Part shown: positions 1 to 6,866 of the stretch, piece after piece
Layout of the letters: every line of letters starts with the position of its first letter
Position numbering within the stretch: the first letter of the stretch is position 1
Assembly (NCBI GenBank): GCA_035530195.1
Contig: DATKVG010000177.1
Span: 1 to 35,218, forward strand
DNA length: 35,218 nucleotides
Direction: 5' to 3'
DNA from: JAPLKX01 sp035530195
GTDB taxonomy: Bacteria; Hydrogenedentota; Hydrogenedentia; Hydrogenedentales; SLHB01
The notes under the pieces: model-generated
What the model saw: the letters and a program-made list of their open reading frames with translations, nothing else
Database searches by the model: none
What the model was told of the DNA's origin: nothing
Program-made: the position numbers and the translations under genes

Positions 1-211
1 CATACAAGAAAATTCGTGTCAACAGACAATCTCGCGCAATTCCGTTTACATCATAAGGTTAAGTTGTCTACACACCGTAACCTGCCGCGCAGTTTTCATG
101 AATTTAGTCAATCAATTCCCCCTTGTCTCACAATTTCCGCAAAAACACCCCAACCAAACCTATTGTCGCCGCACAAAAACACAAGTACAATGATGCCAAT
201 GTCTACACACA

Positions 212-277
212 GCAAAAAACGGGGACTGGCTCGCTTTTTCGGCAGTTTGAAAAAGCGTGCCTGTCCCCGCTTTTTGC
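212..277. repeat. REP-like imperfect palindrome
   Basis: Two 29-nt arms (212-240 and 249-277) are inverted copies differing at three positions, around an 8-nt loop. Each arm carries the GGGGACnGGCnCGCTTTTTC core typical of REP sequences recognised by RAYT transposases. It sits directly upstream of the TPR gene, and the second arm would overlap that gene's -35 region. A related palindrome lies at 33841-33922. Confidence 0.85.
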
Positions 278-280
278 AGC

Positions 281-286
281 TACAAT
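281..286 (+). promoter_or_regulatory. Candidate -10 box for a leaderless TPR mRNA
   Basis: TACAAT lies 6 nt before the ATG at 293, so transcription would begin at or next to the start codon. No Shine-Dalgarno sequence precedes this ATG and no good -35 match is seen; the REP-like palindrome occupies that space. Inferred. Confidence 0.4.
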
Positions 287-292
287 AGGGCA

Positions 293-1123
293 ATGTCTAG
301 CCATAGGATCGTCTGGTACATCGCGTGTTCCGCCGCGGGAGTAGCGGCGCTGGTCATTTGGGTGCGTCACGCGGGGGAAGTCGAGCCGGCGCCGGGCGGC
401 GCGTCCCAGGCCGCGCTGGTTACAACCATGATGGATCGCCTCTCGCAGGACCACCCCATGGACAAGCCCGAAACCAAAGACGCGGTCCGCCGCGTCGCTG
501 AGCTGACCGCCGCAGGCTCGATCACGTCCGCCGAAGCGTACTACGCCCTCGGCTTGTGGCACGCCGAGACAAAAGCCTTTGACGCGGCGGAGCAGGCCTT
601 CCGCCAATGCCTCACCATCCGGCCCGGCTGGAGCTGGCCACATAATGCGCTCGGAATCGTCCTCGGCAACTACGCCCAGAACCGGCTCGACGAAGCCGAA
701 CAAGAGTTCCGAACCGCCATCCGGCTCGATCCCGAGTGGAGCCGGCCCCACAACGACCTCGCCATTCTGCTAAGGCTGGCGGGCCGGCTCGACGAAGCCG
801 AGCAACAAGCCCTCCTCGCCCTGCGGCTCGACCCCGGCAACGTCGCCACACACAACAACTACGGAAACCTGCTCATCGCCCGAAAGAGGCTCGAACAGGC
901 CGAAACCGAGTACTTGCAAGCCATCTCGCTCGACCCAGCCCACCCAAAACCCTATTACAACCTCGCCTGCGTTTACGCCCTCCAAAATAAAAAAGACGAC
1001 GCCATACCCTTACTCCAAAAAGCCTTCGCGCTCAGCCCCACCCTCCGCCAGGATGCCAACACTGACCCCGACTTCGACTCGCTTCGCGACGACCCCGCAT
1101 TCCAATCCCTCCTCAAACCCTAA
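293..1123 (+). CDS. Membrane-anchored TPR-repeat protein
   Basis: This 276-residue protein has one N-terminal membrane helix (about residues 6-24). About five tetratricopeptide repeats follow from residue 80, with recurring A-x-x-x-L-x-L-D-P endings such as AIRLDPEW, ALRLDPGN and AISLDPAH. The C-terminal DPDFDSLRDDPAF segment is common at the end of bacterial TPR proteins. TPRs bind protein partners, so a scaffold role at the membrane is likely, but the partner is unknown. An in-frame GTG/ATG-type start at 257 is possible but lies inside the REP palindrome; 293 was chosen because the helix follows at once and a -10 box sits just upstream. The gene is monocistronic, with a terminator directly downstream. 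Confidence 0.8.
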   Translation: MSSHRIVWYIACSAAGVAALVIWVRHAGEVEPAPGGASQAALVTTMMDRLSQDHPMDKPETKDAVRRVAELTAAGSITSAEAYYALGLWHAETKAFDAAEQAFRQCLTIRPGWSWPHNALGIVLGNYAQNRLDEAEQEFRTAIRLDPEWSRPHNDLAILLRLAGRLDEAEQQALLALRLDPGNVATHNNYGNLLIARKRLEQAETEYLQAISLDPAHPKPYYNLACVYALQNKKDDAIPLLQKAFALSPTLRQDANTDPDFDSLRDDPAFQSLLKP

Positions 1124-1135
1124 CTTTGCGACGTC

Positions 1136-1219
1136 GGGACGCCCCCCGGCCGCGCTTCCTAGCGACGCGCTTCCTAGCGACGCGCTTCCTAGCGCGCGTT
1201 GTGGGGGTGTCCCTCTTTT
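1136..1219 (+). terminator. Terminator-like hairpin with a repeat-filled loop
   Basis: GGGACGCCCCCC (1136-1147) pairs with GGGGGTGTCCC (1203-1213) and is followed by TCTTTTC. It lies 12 nt after the TPR stop codon. The stem resembles the GGGACGC-type terminators at 10253 and 31088, but the loop is swollen to about 55 nt by three 15-nt direct repeats. Confidence 0.6.
1151..1194 (+). repeat. 15-bp direct repeat, three tandem copies
   Basis: The unit CGCGCTTCCTAGCGA occurs at 1151-1165 and 1166-1180, with 14 matching bases at 1181-1194. It lies inside the loop of the terminator-like hairpin. A diverged GCGCTAAGAAGCGC relative occurs inside the similar element near 23491. Confidence 0.9.
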
Positions 1220-1330
1220 CATCGTCACGTCTGCTCACTTTGCCCTGCCTTTGCTTGTCAATTGATTTACGTCCAGTCTCCAATCTGTCGTTTATTCATC
1301 ATTCCGCGTTCCGCATTCATCATTTCTTTC

Positions 1331-1359
1331 TTGACTTCGCCCCGGACACTCTATATACT
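1331..1359 (+). promoter_or_regulatory. Sigma-70-type promoter of the sulfate-uptake operon
   Basis: TTGACT (1331-1336), a 17-bp spacer and TATACT (1354-1359) lie 25 nt upstream of the Rrf2 start codon. This is the best promoter match of the first region. An Rrf2-family repressor could bind around it, which would give autoregulation of the operon (inference). Confidence 0.7.
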
Positions 1360-1384
1360 CTATCTATTTGGTAGGGAATTGCGG

Positions 1385-1873
1385 ATGCTCAGTCATAAAG
1401 CCCGATACGCGCTACAGGCCATGATCCTCCTGGCCCAACACTACGAGCGCGGCTATGTGCTCATCTCCGACCTCGCCGTGCAAGGGAAAATGCCAAAAAA
1501 ATTCCTGGAATCGATCCTGCTGAGCCTCAAGAACCGGGGCCTGCTGCGCAGCCGCAAAGGCAAAGGTGGCGGCTACGCGCTGAGCCGGCCTCCATCCGAG
1601 GTGACGATCGGCGAGGTGGTCCGGTTGATCGACGGGCCGCTGGCGCCGATTCCGTGCGTGAGCGTGACGGCCTATGGGCGTTGCGACGGGTGCGTGGACG
1701 AACAGATGTGCGGGGTGCGGCTCGTAATGAAGGAGGTGCGAGACGCCATAGCGGACATCCTGGACGGCACCACCTTCGCCGATGTCCTGGCGCGCCTGTC
1801 TCAACAGAATCCGGCGGCGGGATCGGCGCGCCGGCATTCCGGCCAAGACGAGAAAAAGGGAGGGCTGCGGTAG
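1385..1873 (+). CDS. Rrf2-family transcriptional regulator
   Basis: This 162-residue protein has the Rrf2 layout. An N-terminal winged helix contains KARYAL (5-10) and MPKKFLESILLSLKNRGLL (36-54), followed by the wing SRKGKGGGYAL (56-66) and IGEVVRLIDGP (75-85). Four cysteines (91, 100, 103, 109) occupy the region where IscR, NsrR and RirA bind an Fe-S cluster, with spacing C-x8-C-x2-C-x5-C. Cluster binding is therefore possible, though some relatives (CymR, CysB-like sensors) act without one. The stop codon overlaps the GTG of the sulfate-binding protein by one base, so it is the first gene of the operon. By analogy to CymR it probably controls sulfur acquisition; the effector is unknown. 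The ATG at 1385 was chosen because the family's conserved N-terminus begins there. Confidence 0.9.
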   Translation: MLSHKARYALQAMILLAQHYERGYVLISDLAVQGKMPKKFLESILLSLKNRGLLRSRKGKGGGYALSRPPSEVTIGEVVRLIDGPLAPIPCVSVTAYGRCDGCVDEQMCGVRLVMKEVRDAIADILDGTTFADVLARLSQQNPAAGSARRHSGQDEKKGGLR

Positions 1874-2871
1874 TGAACCGTATTTTCTTTATTTGCATTG
1901 TTTTGGCATTCGTTGTGGGGGCGGCCTGGGCCGATGTCGAACTCTTGAACGTGTCGTACGACCCGACGCGCGAGCTTTACCAGGACCTCAACGCCGTTTT
2001 TACCCGCCAATGGCAGGCGCAGATGGGCGAGAAGGTCGTGATACGGCAGTCGCACGGCGGCTCGGGCAAACAGGCGAGGTCGGTGATCGACGGGCTCGAG
2101 GCGGACGTCGTCACGCTGGCACTGGCGTACGACATCGACATGCTCGAGGAAAAGGCCCAACTGCTCCCGGCCGACTGGCAGTCGCGGCTCCCCAACAACA
2201 GTTGCCCCTATACGTCAACGATTGTGTTCCTCGTTGGCAAGGGAAACCCCAAAGGCATCAAAGACTGGGCTGATCTCGTGCGAGAGGGCGTCAGCGTAAT
2301 CACGCCCAACCCAAAAACGTCCGGCGGCGCACGCTGGAACTACCTCGCCGCATGGGCTTATGCGCTCCGCCGGCCAGGCGGTAATGAGGCCCAGGCTAAA
2401 GACTTCGTGACGCGCCTGTTCAACAACGTGCCCGTCCTCGATACCGGCGCCCGCGGCTCTACCACGACGTTCGTCGAGCGCGGGATGGGCGACGTCCTGA
2501 TCTCGTGGGAAAACGAGGCCCTCCTCGCCGTCAACAAACTCGGCCGGGGCGAGTTCGAGATCGTCATGCCCTCGGTAAGCATCCTGGCCGAACCGCCCGT
2601 GGCCGTTGTCGACAAATACGCCGGCAAACATGGCACCCGCGCCGTCGCCGAGGCGTACCTGCGCCACCTCTACTCGAACGAAGGGCAGGAAATCTGCGCA
2701 CGCCACTATTACCGACCGTCCAACCCGGAGATTGCGAAAAAGTACGAGGCACAGTTCCCGAAGGTGACCCTGTTCACGCTGGCCGACGTGTTCGGCTCGT
2801 GGAAACAGGCCCAGCAGGTCCATTTCGCCGATGGCGGCATGTTTGACGAGATCTTCGAGGGGCGGCGGTGA
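1873..2871 (+). CDS. sbp: Periplasmic sulfate-binding protein (Sbp/CysP)
   Basis: The 332-residue product starts with a signal peptide (about residues 1-20, ending AWA). The family signatures follow: LLNVSYDPTRELY, QSHGGSGKQARSVIDGLEADVVTLA, and later NPKTSGGARWNYLAAWAYA. These belong to the sulfate/thiosulfate-binding subunits of the CysPTWA importer. It binds the oxyanion in the periplasm and delivers it to CysT and CysW. The GTG start at 1873 overlaps the regulator's TAG stop (TAGTG), and a GGGAGGG ribosome-binding site lies inside the upstream gene, so translation is coupled. Sulfate versus thiosulfate preference cannot be read from the sequence. Confidence 0.93.
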   Translation: MNRIFFICIVLAFVVGAAWADVELLNVSYDPTRELYQDLNAVFTRQWQAQMGEKVVIRQSHGGSGKQARSVIDGLEADVVTLALAYDIDMLEEKAQLLPADWQSRLPNNSCPYTSTIVFLVGKGNPKGIKDWADLVREGVSVITPNPKTSGGARWNYLAAWAYALRRPGGNEAQAKDFVTRLFNNVPVLDTGARGSTTTFVERGMGDVLISWENEALLAVNKLGRGEFEIVMPSVSILAEPPVAVVDKYAGKHGTRAVAEAYLRHLYSNEGQEICARHYYRPSNPEIAKKYEAQFPKVTLFTLADVFGSWKQAQQVHFADGGMFDEIFEGRR

Positions 2872-3701
2872 TGTCCCGCGGGCAAAAAAGAATCCTGCCG
2901 GGATTCGGCTTGACGATGGGCTTCACGCTGGTCTATCTCGGCCTCATTGTCCTCATCCCATTGTCGACCCTGTTCTTGAAGGCATCCTCTCTGTCATTGC
3001 GCGAGATCGGCGATATCATCATGACCAGCCGGTCGCTTGCCGCGTACCGGCTGTCGTTCGGCGCGTCGTTTGCCGCCGCCGCCGTCAACGCCGTTTTCGG
3101 CCTTATAGTTGCCTGGGTGCTTGTTCGCTACAAGTTCTGGGGGAAATCGCTGCTCGACGGCCTCGTCGACCTCCCGTTCGCCCTGCCGACCGCCGTCGCC
3201 GGGATCAGCCTCACGATGCTCTACAGCGAAAAAGGATGGCTGGGCGGCGCGCTGGCGGCCGTCGGCGTAAAAGCCGCGTATACGCGCCTGGGTATCGTGA
3301 TCGCCCTCACGTTCATCGGCCTGCCGTTCGTGGTCAGGACGCTCCAGCCCGTAATTCGCGAGATCGACCCCGAAGTCGAAGAGGCCGCGGCCGGGCTCGG
3401 CGCCAGGCGGTGGCAGGCGTTCCTCTACGTCATTTTCCCGAGCCTGCTGCCCGCGCTGCTGACCGGGTTCGCCCTGGCGTTCGCGCGGGCGCTGGGCGAA
3501 TACGGCTCGGTGGTCTTCATCTCCGGCAACATGCCCAACAGAACCGAAATCGTCCCGCTGCTCATCATGACCAAGCTCGAAGAATACGACTACGCCGGCG
3601 CAACCGCGATCGCCGCGTCCATGCTGGTGTTGTCGTTCCTGCTGCTGCTTGGAATCAACCTCATTCAATGGTGGAGCCGCCGGCATCATGCTGTCGCCTA
3701 A
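2871..3701 (+). CDS. cysT: Sulfate ABC transporter permease CysT (CysU)
   Basis: This 276-residue permease has about six membrane helices. The BPD_transp EAA loop sits near residues 165-185 (EEAAAGLGARRWQAFLYVIFP) and contacts the ATPase. RALGEYGSVVFISGNMP is the hallmark of CysT-type sulfate permeases. The ATG at 2871 overlaps the preceding TGA by one base (TGATG). It pairs with CysW to form the channel of the importer. Sequence and length (family about 275-285) agree. Confidence 0.93.
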   Translation: MSRGQKRILPGFGLTMGFTLVYLGLIVLIPLSTLFLKASSLSLREIGDIIMTSRSLAAYRLSFGASFAAAAVNAVFGLIVAWVLVRYKFWGKSLLDGLVDLPFALPTAVAGISLTMLYSEKGWLGGALAAVGVKAAYTRLGIVIALTFIGLPFVVRTLQPVIREIDPEVEEAAAGLGARRWQAFLYVIFPSLLPALLTGFALAFARALGEYGSVVFISGNMPNRTEIVPLLIMTKLEEYDYAGATAIAASMLVLSFLLLLGINLIQWWSRRHHAVA

Positions 3702-4587
3702 GAAAAAACACGCCAATAACGCCCCTCACCAGCCCCGGCTGGTAAGGAGAGTCTTGATCGCAACGACCGCGGGATTTCTCGGGCTGTTTCTGCTGCTGCC
3801 GCTGATCGCCGTGTTCGCCTACGCGCTCGAAGAAGGCGGGCGCGCCTATTGGATGGCCATAAAAGAGCCGGAAACCCTGGCCGCACTCCGGTTGACGCTG
3901 CTGACGGTACTGGTCGCCGCGCCACTCAACGCTTTGTTCGGCATCGCCGCCGCATGGGCTATCGCCAAGTTCGAATTCCGCGGAAAACACGTCCTGATCA
4001 CCCTGATCGACCTTCCGTTCACCGTATCGCCCGTGATCGCCGGCGCGATGTTTGTCTTGTTGTTTGGCGCACGCAGCCCGATGGGCGCATGGCTGCTCGA
4101 TCACGGCATCAAAATCATCTTCGCGCCGCCAGGCATCTTCATCGCAACCATCTTCGTCACGTTCCCGCTTGTGGCCCGCGAGTTGATCCCGCTCATGCAG
4201 GCGCTCGGCAACGACGACGAAGAGGCCGCCGTATCCCTCGGCGCAGGACCATTCCAGACGTTCTGGCGGATCACCCTGCCCAACATCCGCTGGGGTCTGC
4301 TGTACGGCGTCGTCCTCTGCGTCGCCCGGGCCATGGGCGAGTTCGGCGCCGTGTCCGTCGTCTCCGGCCACATCCGCGGCGTCACAAACACCATGCCGCT
4401 ACAAATCGAGATCCTGTACAACGAATACAATTTCGTCGCCGCATTCAGCGTCGCATCCCTCCTGGCGCTCGTCAGCCTCGTCACGCTCGGCGGCAAAAAA
4501 GTGTTCGAGTGGAAATCCCGCCAGCATGTCCTCGACCAATCAGCCTACCCCGCCTCCGGCGGGCCGGTGGAAAGCACCGCATTATGA
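3688..4587 (+). CDS. cysW: Sulfate ABC transporter permease CysW
   Basis: This 299-residue inner-membrane permease is homologous to CysT. It has about six helices, an EAA loop (DEEAAVSLGAGPFQTFWRITLP) and the CysW-type RAMGEFGAVSVVSGHIRG motif. The ATG at 3688 overlaps the end of cysT by 14 nt. A longer reading from 3649 would deepen the overlap and add residues outside the family. The stop codon overlaps the cysA start as ATGA. Confidence 0.92.
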   Translation: MLSPKKKHANNAPHQPRLVRRVLIATTAGFLGLFLLLPLIAVFAYALEEGGRAYWMAIKEPETLAALRLTLLTVLVAAPLNALFGIAAAWAIAKFEFRGKHVLITLIDLPFTVSPVIAGAMFVLLFGARSPMGAWLLDHGIKIIFAPPGIFIATIFVTFPLVARELIPLMQALGNDDEEAAVSLGAGPFQTFWRITLPNIRWGLLYGVVLCVARAMGEFGAVSVVSGHIRGVTNTMPLQIEILYNEYNFVAAFSVASLLALVSLVTLGGKKVFEWKSRQHVLDQSAYPASGGPVESTAL

Positions 4588-5624
4588 GCATCGAAGTCAG
4601 AAACGTCAGTAAAAACTTTGGAACATTCGCAGCCCTCACCGACGTCAGCCTAACCGTCGCGACCGGCGAACTCGTCGCACTGCTCGGCCCGTCCGGCTCC
4701 GGCAAAACAACCCTGCTCAGAATCATCGCCGGGATGGAAGACCCCGACGCGGGCTCTGTTCTACTCGAAGGCGAAGACGCCACAACACAACGCATTCAGC
4801 AGCGGAAGGTTGGATTCGTGTTCCAGCATTACGCCCTGTTCCGCCACATGACCGTGTTCGACAACGTCGCATTCGGCCTCAACGTGCGGCCCCGCGGCCA
4901 GCGCCCGTCCAAAGAAGAGATCCGCGACCGCGTCATGCGGCTCCTGCGGCTCGTCCAGCTCGACCGGATGTCCGACCGCCGCCCAGCCCAGTTGTCCGGC
5001 GGCCAGCGCCAGCGCGTGGCGCTCGCCCGCGCACTCGCCGTCGAGCCCAAAGTGCTCCTGCTCGACGAGCCGTTCGGCGCGCTCGACGCCAAAGTCCGCA
5101 AAGAACTGCGCCGCTGGTTGCGCCGCCTCCACGACGAGATCCACGTCACCAGCGTGTTCGTCACGCACGACCAGGAAGAAGCACTCGAAGTGGCGGATCG
5201 CGTTGTCGTCATGAATGAAGGCCGCATCGAACAGGTCGGCACATCCGAAGACGTCTACCACCATCCCGCAAACCCGTTCGTCTACAACTTCCTCGGCGAC
5301 GTCAACCTGTTCCACGGCCGCGTCGAAAACGGCCAGCCACACCTACACCCCGCCGCCGGAGCCGAAGGCGAAGAACACGCCCTCGTGTTCGTCCGCCCGC
5401 ACCTCCTCGACATCCAGCACGAGCCCGGCGGCGAGCACAGTTTCAAAGCCCGCGTCACCCACATCAACCCCGCCGGCCCCGTCGTCAAAGTCGAGCTGAT
5501 CAGCGAATGGGGGCAGCCCGTCCAAGTCAATCTCACCCAGGAGCGATACCGCGAACTCCGCCTCGAAAAAGACTCGAGCGTCTACGTCATCCCCCGCGAA
5601 CTCAAAGCCTTCATCGAAGGCTGA
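4584..5624 (+). CDS. cysA: Sulfate ABC transporter ATPase CysA
   Basis: This 346-residue ATP-binding subunit has a complete nucleotide-binding domain: Walker A GPSGSGKT (35-42), Q-loop Gln81, signature LSGGQRQR (137-144), Walker B VLLLDEP (157-163), D-loop GALD and switch His195 (VTHDQEEAL). The C-terminal third, with LVFVRPHLLDI, is the TOBE-like regulatory domain of CysA/MalK-type ATPases. It powers sulfate import through CysT and CysW. It is the last gene of the operon and is coupled to cysW by a 4-nt overlap. No terminator with a clear T-tract is seen directly after it. Confidence 0.94.
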   Translation: MSIEVRNVSKNFGTFAALTDVSLTVATGELVALLGPSGSGKTTLLRIIAGMEDPDAGSVLLEGEDATTQRIQQRKVGFVFQHYALFRHMTVFDNVAFGLNVRPRGQRPSKEEIRDRVMRLLRLVQLDRMSDRRPAQLSGGQRQRVALARALAVEPKVLLLDEPFGALDAKVRKELRRWLRRLHDEIHVTSVFVTHDQEEALEVADRVVVMNEGRIEQVGTSEDVYHHPANPFVYNFLGDVNLFHGRVENGQPHLHPAAGAEGEEHALVFVRPHLLDIQHEPGGEHSFKARVTHINPAGPVVKVELISEWGQPVQVNLTQERYRELRLEKDSSVYVIPRELKAFIEG

Positions 5625-5684
5625 ACAGCTCGCAGAGACGCCTCCAGTTGGGCCGCCATCACGCATGTACAGTCCCTTGTTTTG

Positions 5685-5714
5685 TTGACTCTTTTTTATT
5701 GGGTGAGCTATGCT
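5685..5714 (+). promoter_or_regulatory. Promoter of the transposase relic
   Basis: TTGACT (5685-5690), an 18-bp spacer and TATGCT (5709-5714) precede the decayed RAYT-like gene. The promoter looks intact although the gene behind it is broken. Confidence 0.5.
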
Positions 5715-5729
5715 GCAAGCACGCTCAGA

Positions 5730-6036
5730 AGAGCGCAAGTGGTCGTACCGGAACTGCCACATCATGTCAAGCAGCGGGGCAGTAATTAGCACGACGCATT
5801 TCTTGCAGACGGGGTCGCGGGACCTATTTGGATCTGTTGTGGGAGTGGTGCGAAAGCATGGTGTGGGGGAGTTGGCTTATTGCCTTATGACCAATCACAC
5901 GCATCTGATGCTGACCTCGGCTCAGGAGGAGTCGTTAAACCTCGCCATAGAGTGGCCGCACTTCCTCTTCACGCAATACATCAACCTCCAAGGCGTGAAT
6001 TCGACTCAGAATGGCCTTATTCCATGTGGACCCTAA
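5730..6036 (+). pseudogene. Decayed REP-associated (RAYT/Y1-type) transposase
   Basis: Parts of an IS200/RAYT-like single-strand transposase lie in two reading frames. VVPELPHHVKQRGSN, the typical N-terminus, is read from 5742 and hits a TAG at about 5787. The rest is read in another frame: QTGSRDLF, then YCLMTNHTHLML (5878-5913) with the HUH-type H-x-H pair, then ESLNLAIEWPHFLFTQYIN, whose tyrosine would be the catalytic residue. The reading frame ends at 6036 before the usual C-terminal WQNRFYSC and helical parts. At least one frameshift, one stop and a truncation make it non-functional. RAYT proteins act on REP palindromes, and REP-like elements occur at 212-277 and 33841-33922. Confidence 0.8.
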
Positions 6037-6145
6037 CCTCAAGTCTGTCCAAAACCGGACATCGGTATCTTATTGCAGAAATATTCGGTGCATGCGACCA
6101 GCCAGCCGTACTGGAGACAGAAGCATCGAGTGCTGAGACAGCCAC

Positions 6146-6205
6146 ATGAAGCGACTGGCCCTTCTCAACGATATCAACATCGATCACACGGTGACTGAGC
6201 CATGA
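6146..6205 (+). CDS. Possible 19-codon leader ORF before darT
   Basis: A short frame, MKRLALLNDINIDHTVTEP, ends in a TGA overlapping the darT ATG (ATGA). Such overlap can couple translation of a toxin to an upstream frame. No ribosome-binding site or homology was recognised, so it may be chance or the tail of a lost gene. Confidence 0.2.
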   Translation: MKRLALLNDINIDHTVTEP

Positions 6206-6849
6206 AGCCCCCGACGCCCACGCCGATATTCCGGCTTGTCCCTGTGGACAACCTTACGGTCTTGCTTCAGCGGGGCGGCTTACATGCGCCGAACCATATA
6301 CCCTCGGACGGCTTGCTGTACAAAGTTGCACACAACGTTGAACTGCAGGCGGCGCGGAGCCGCACCGTTATCCCATGCGGACCGCGGGGGACGGTTCACG
6401 ATTATGTGCCTTTCTACTTTGGGGCACTGTCGCCCATGTTGTTGAAACTGAAAACAGGCCAAGTTGAGGGTTACAACGACGGGCAAGCGCCCTTGATCTA
6501 CCTGGTTTCGACGGCGCAGACAGTGGCGGGGTCGGGCTCTGGTTTCGTATTTTCGGACGGCCACGGCTACGTGGCGTACACGGAATGGTTCGACGATCTC
6601 AGCATGCTGTCGAAGGTGGATTGGAAAGCGGTGGCCGCGCAGTACTGGGGTACGCAGAACGATCCGACAGGAGAATTGAAACGGCGCAAGCAGGCGGAGT
6701 TCCTGATACACCGGTTCTGTGACTGGTCGCTTATCCAGGACATTGCGGTTATCAATGAAGATATGAAGGCGCGCGTGGAGGCCATCCTGAACGGATTTCC
6801 GAAGAACTTACGGCGAGTGGTCAAAGTGAAACGGGAGTGGTATTATTAG
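6202..6849 (+). CDS. darT: DarT DNA ADP-ribosyltransferase toxin
   Basis: This 215-residue protein matches the DarT (DUF4433) family. Motifs in order are VDNLTVLLQRGGLHAP (15-30), ARSRTVIPCGPRG (51-63), HDYVPFYFGALSPML (66-80), YLVSTAQTV (100-108), FSDGHG (117-122) and RRKQAEFLIHRFCDWSLI (161-178). Glu166 in QAEFL fits the catalytic glutamate, and Arg52 or Arg54 the NAD-binding arginine. Known DarT enzymes use NAD+ to ADP-ribosylate thymidine in single-stranded DNA, blocking replication of the cell or of infecting phage. The first motif has RLVPV where many DarTs have a histidine; this form also occurs in the family as I remember it. It lies immediately upstream of darG and its stop falls 17 nt before the chosen darG start. 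A RAYT relic flanks it upstream, suggesting an acquired island. Confidence 0.9.
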   Translation: MKPPTPTPIFRLVPVDNLTVLLQRGGLHAPNHIPSDGLLYKVAHNVELQAARSRTVIPCGPRGTVHDYVPFYFGALSPMLLKLKTGQVEGYNDGQAPLIYLVSTAQTVAGSGSGFVFSDGHGYVAYTEWFDDLSMLSKVDWKAVAAQYWGTQNDPTGELKRRKQAEFLIHRFCDWSLIQDIAVINEDMKARVEAILNGFPKNLRRVVKVKREWYY

Positions 6850-6866
6850 TGATGAGGGACGGAAAC

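Noticed and set aside
1151..1194. Possible iteron-type origin
   Set aside because: Three 15-bp repeats alone, inside a terminator-like loop and without dnaA boxes or a replication gene, do not support an origin.
5880..6149. 90-codon plus-strand frame overlapping the transposase relic
   Set aside because: It is a shifted frame over the YCLMTNHTHLML region with no motif of its own and no ribosome-binding site.
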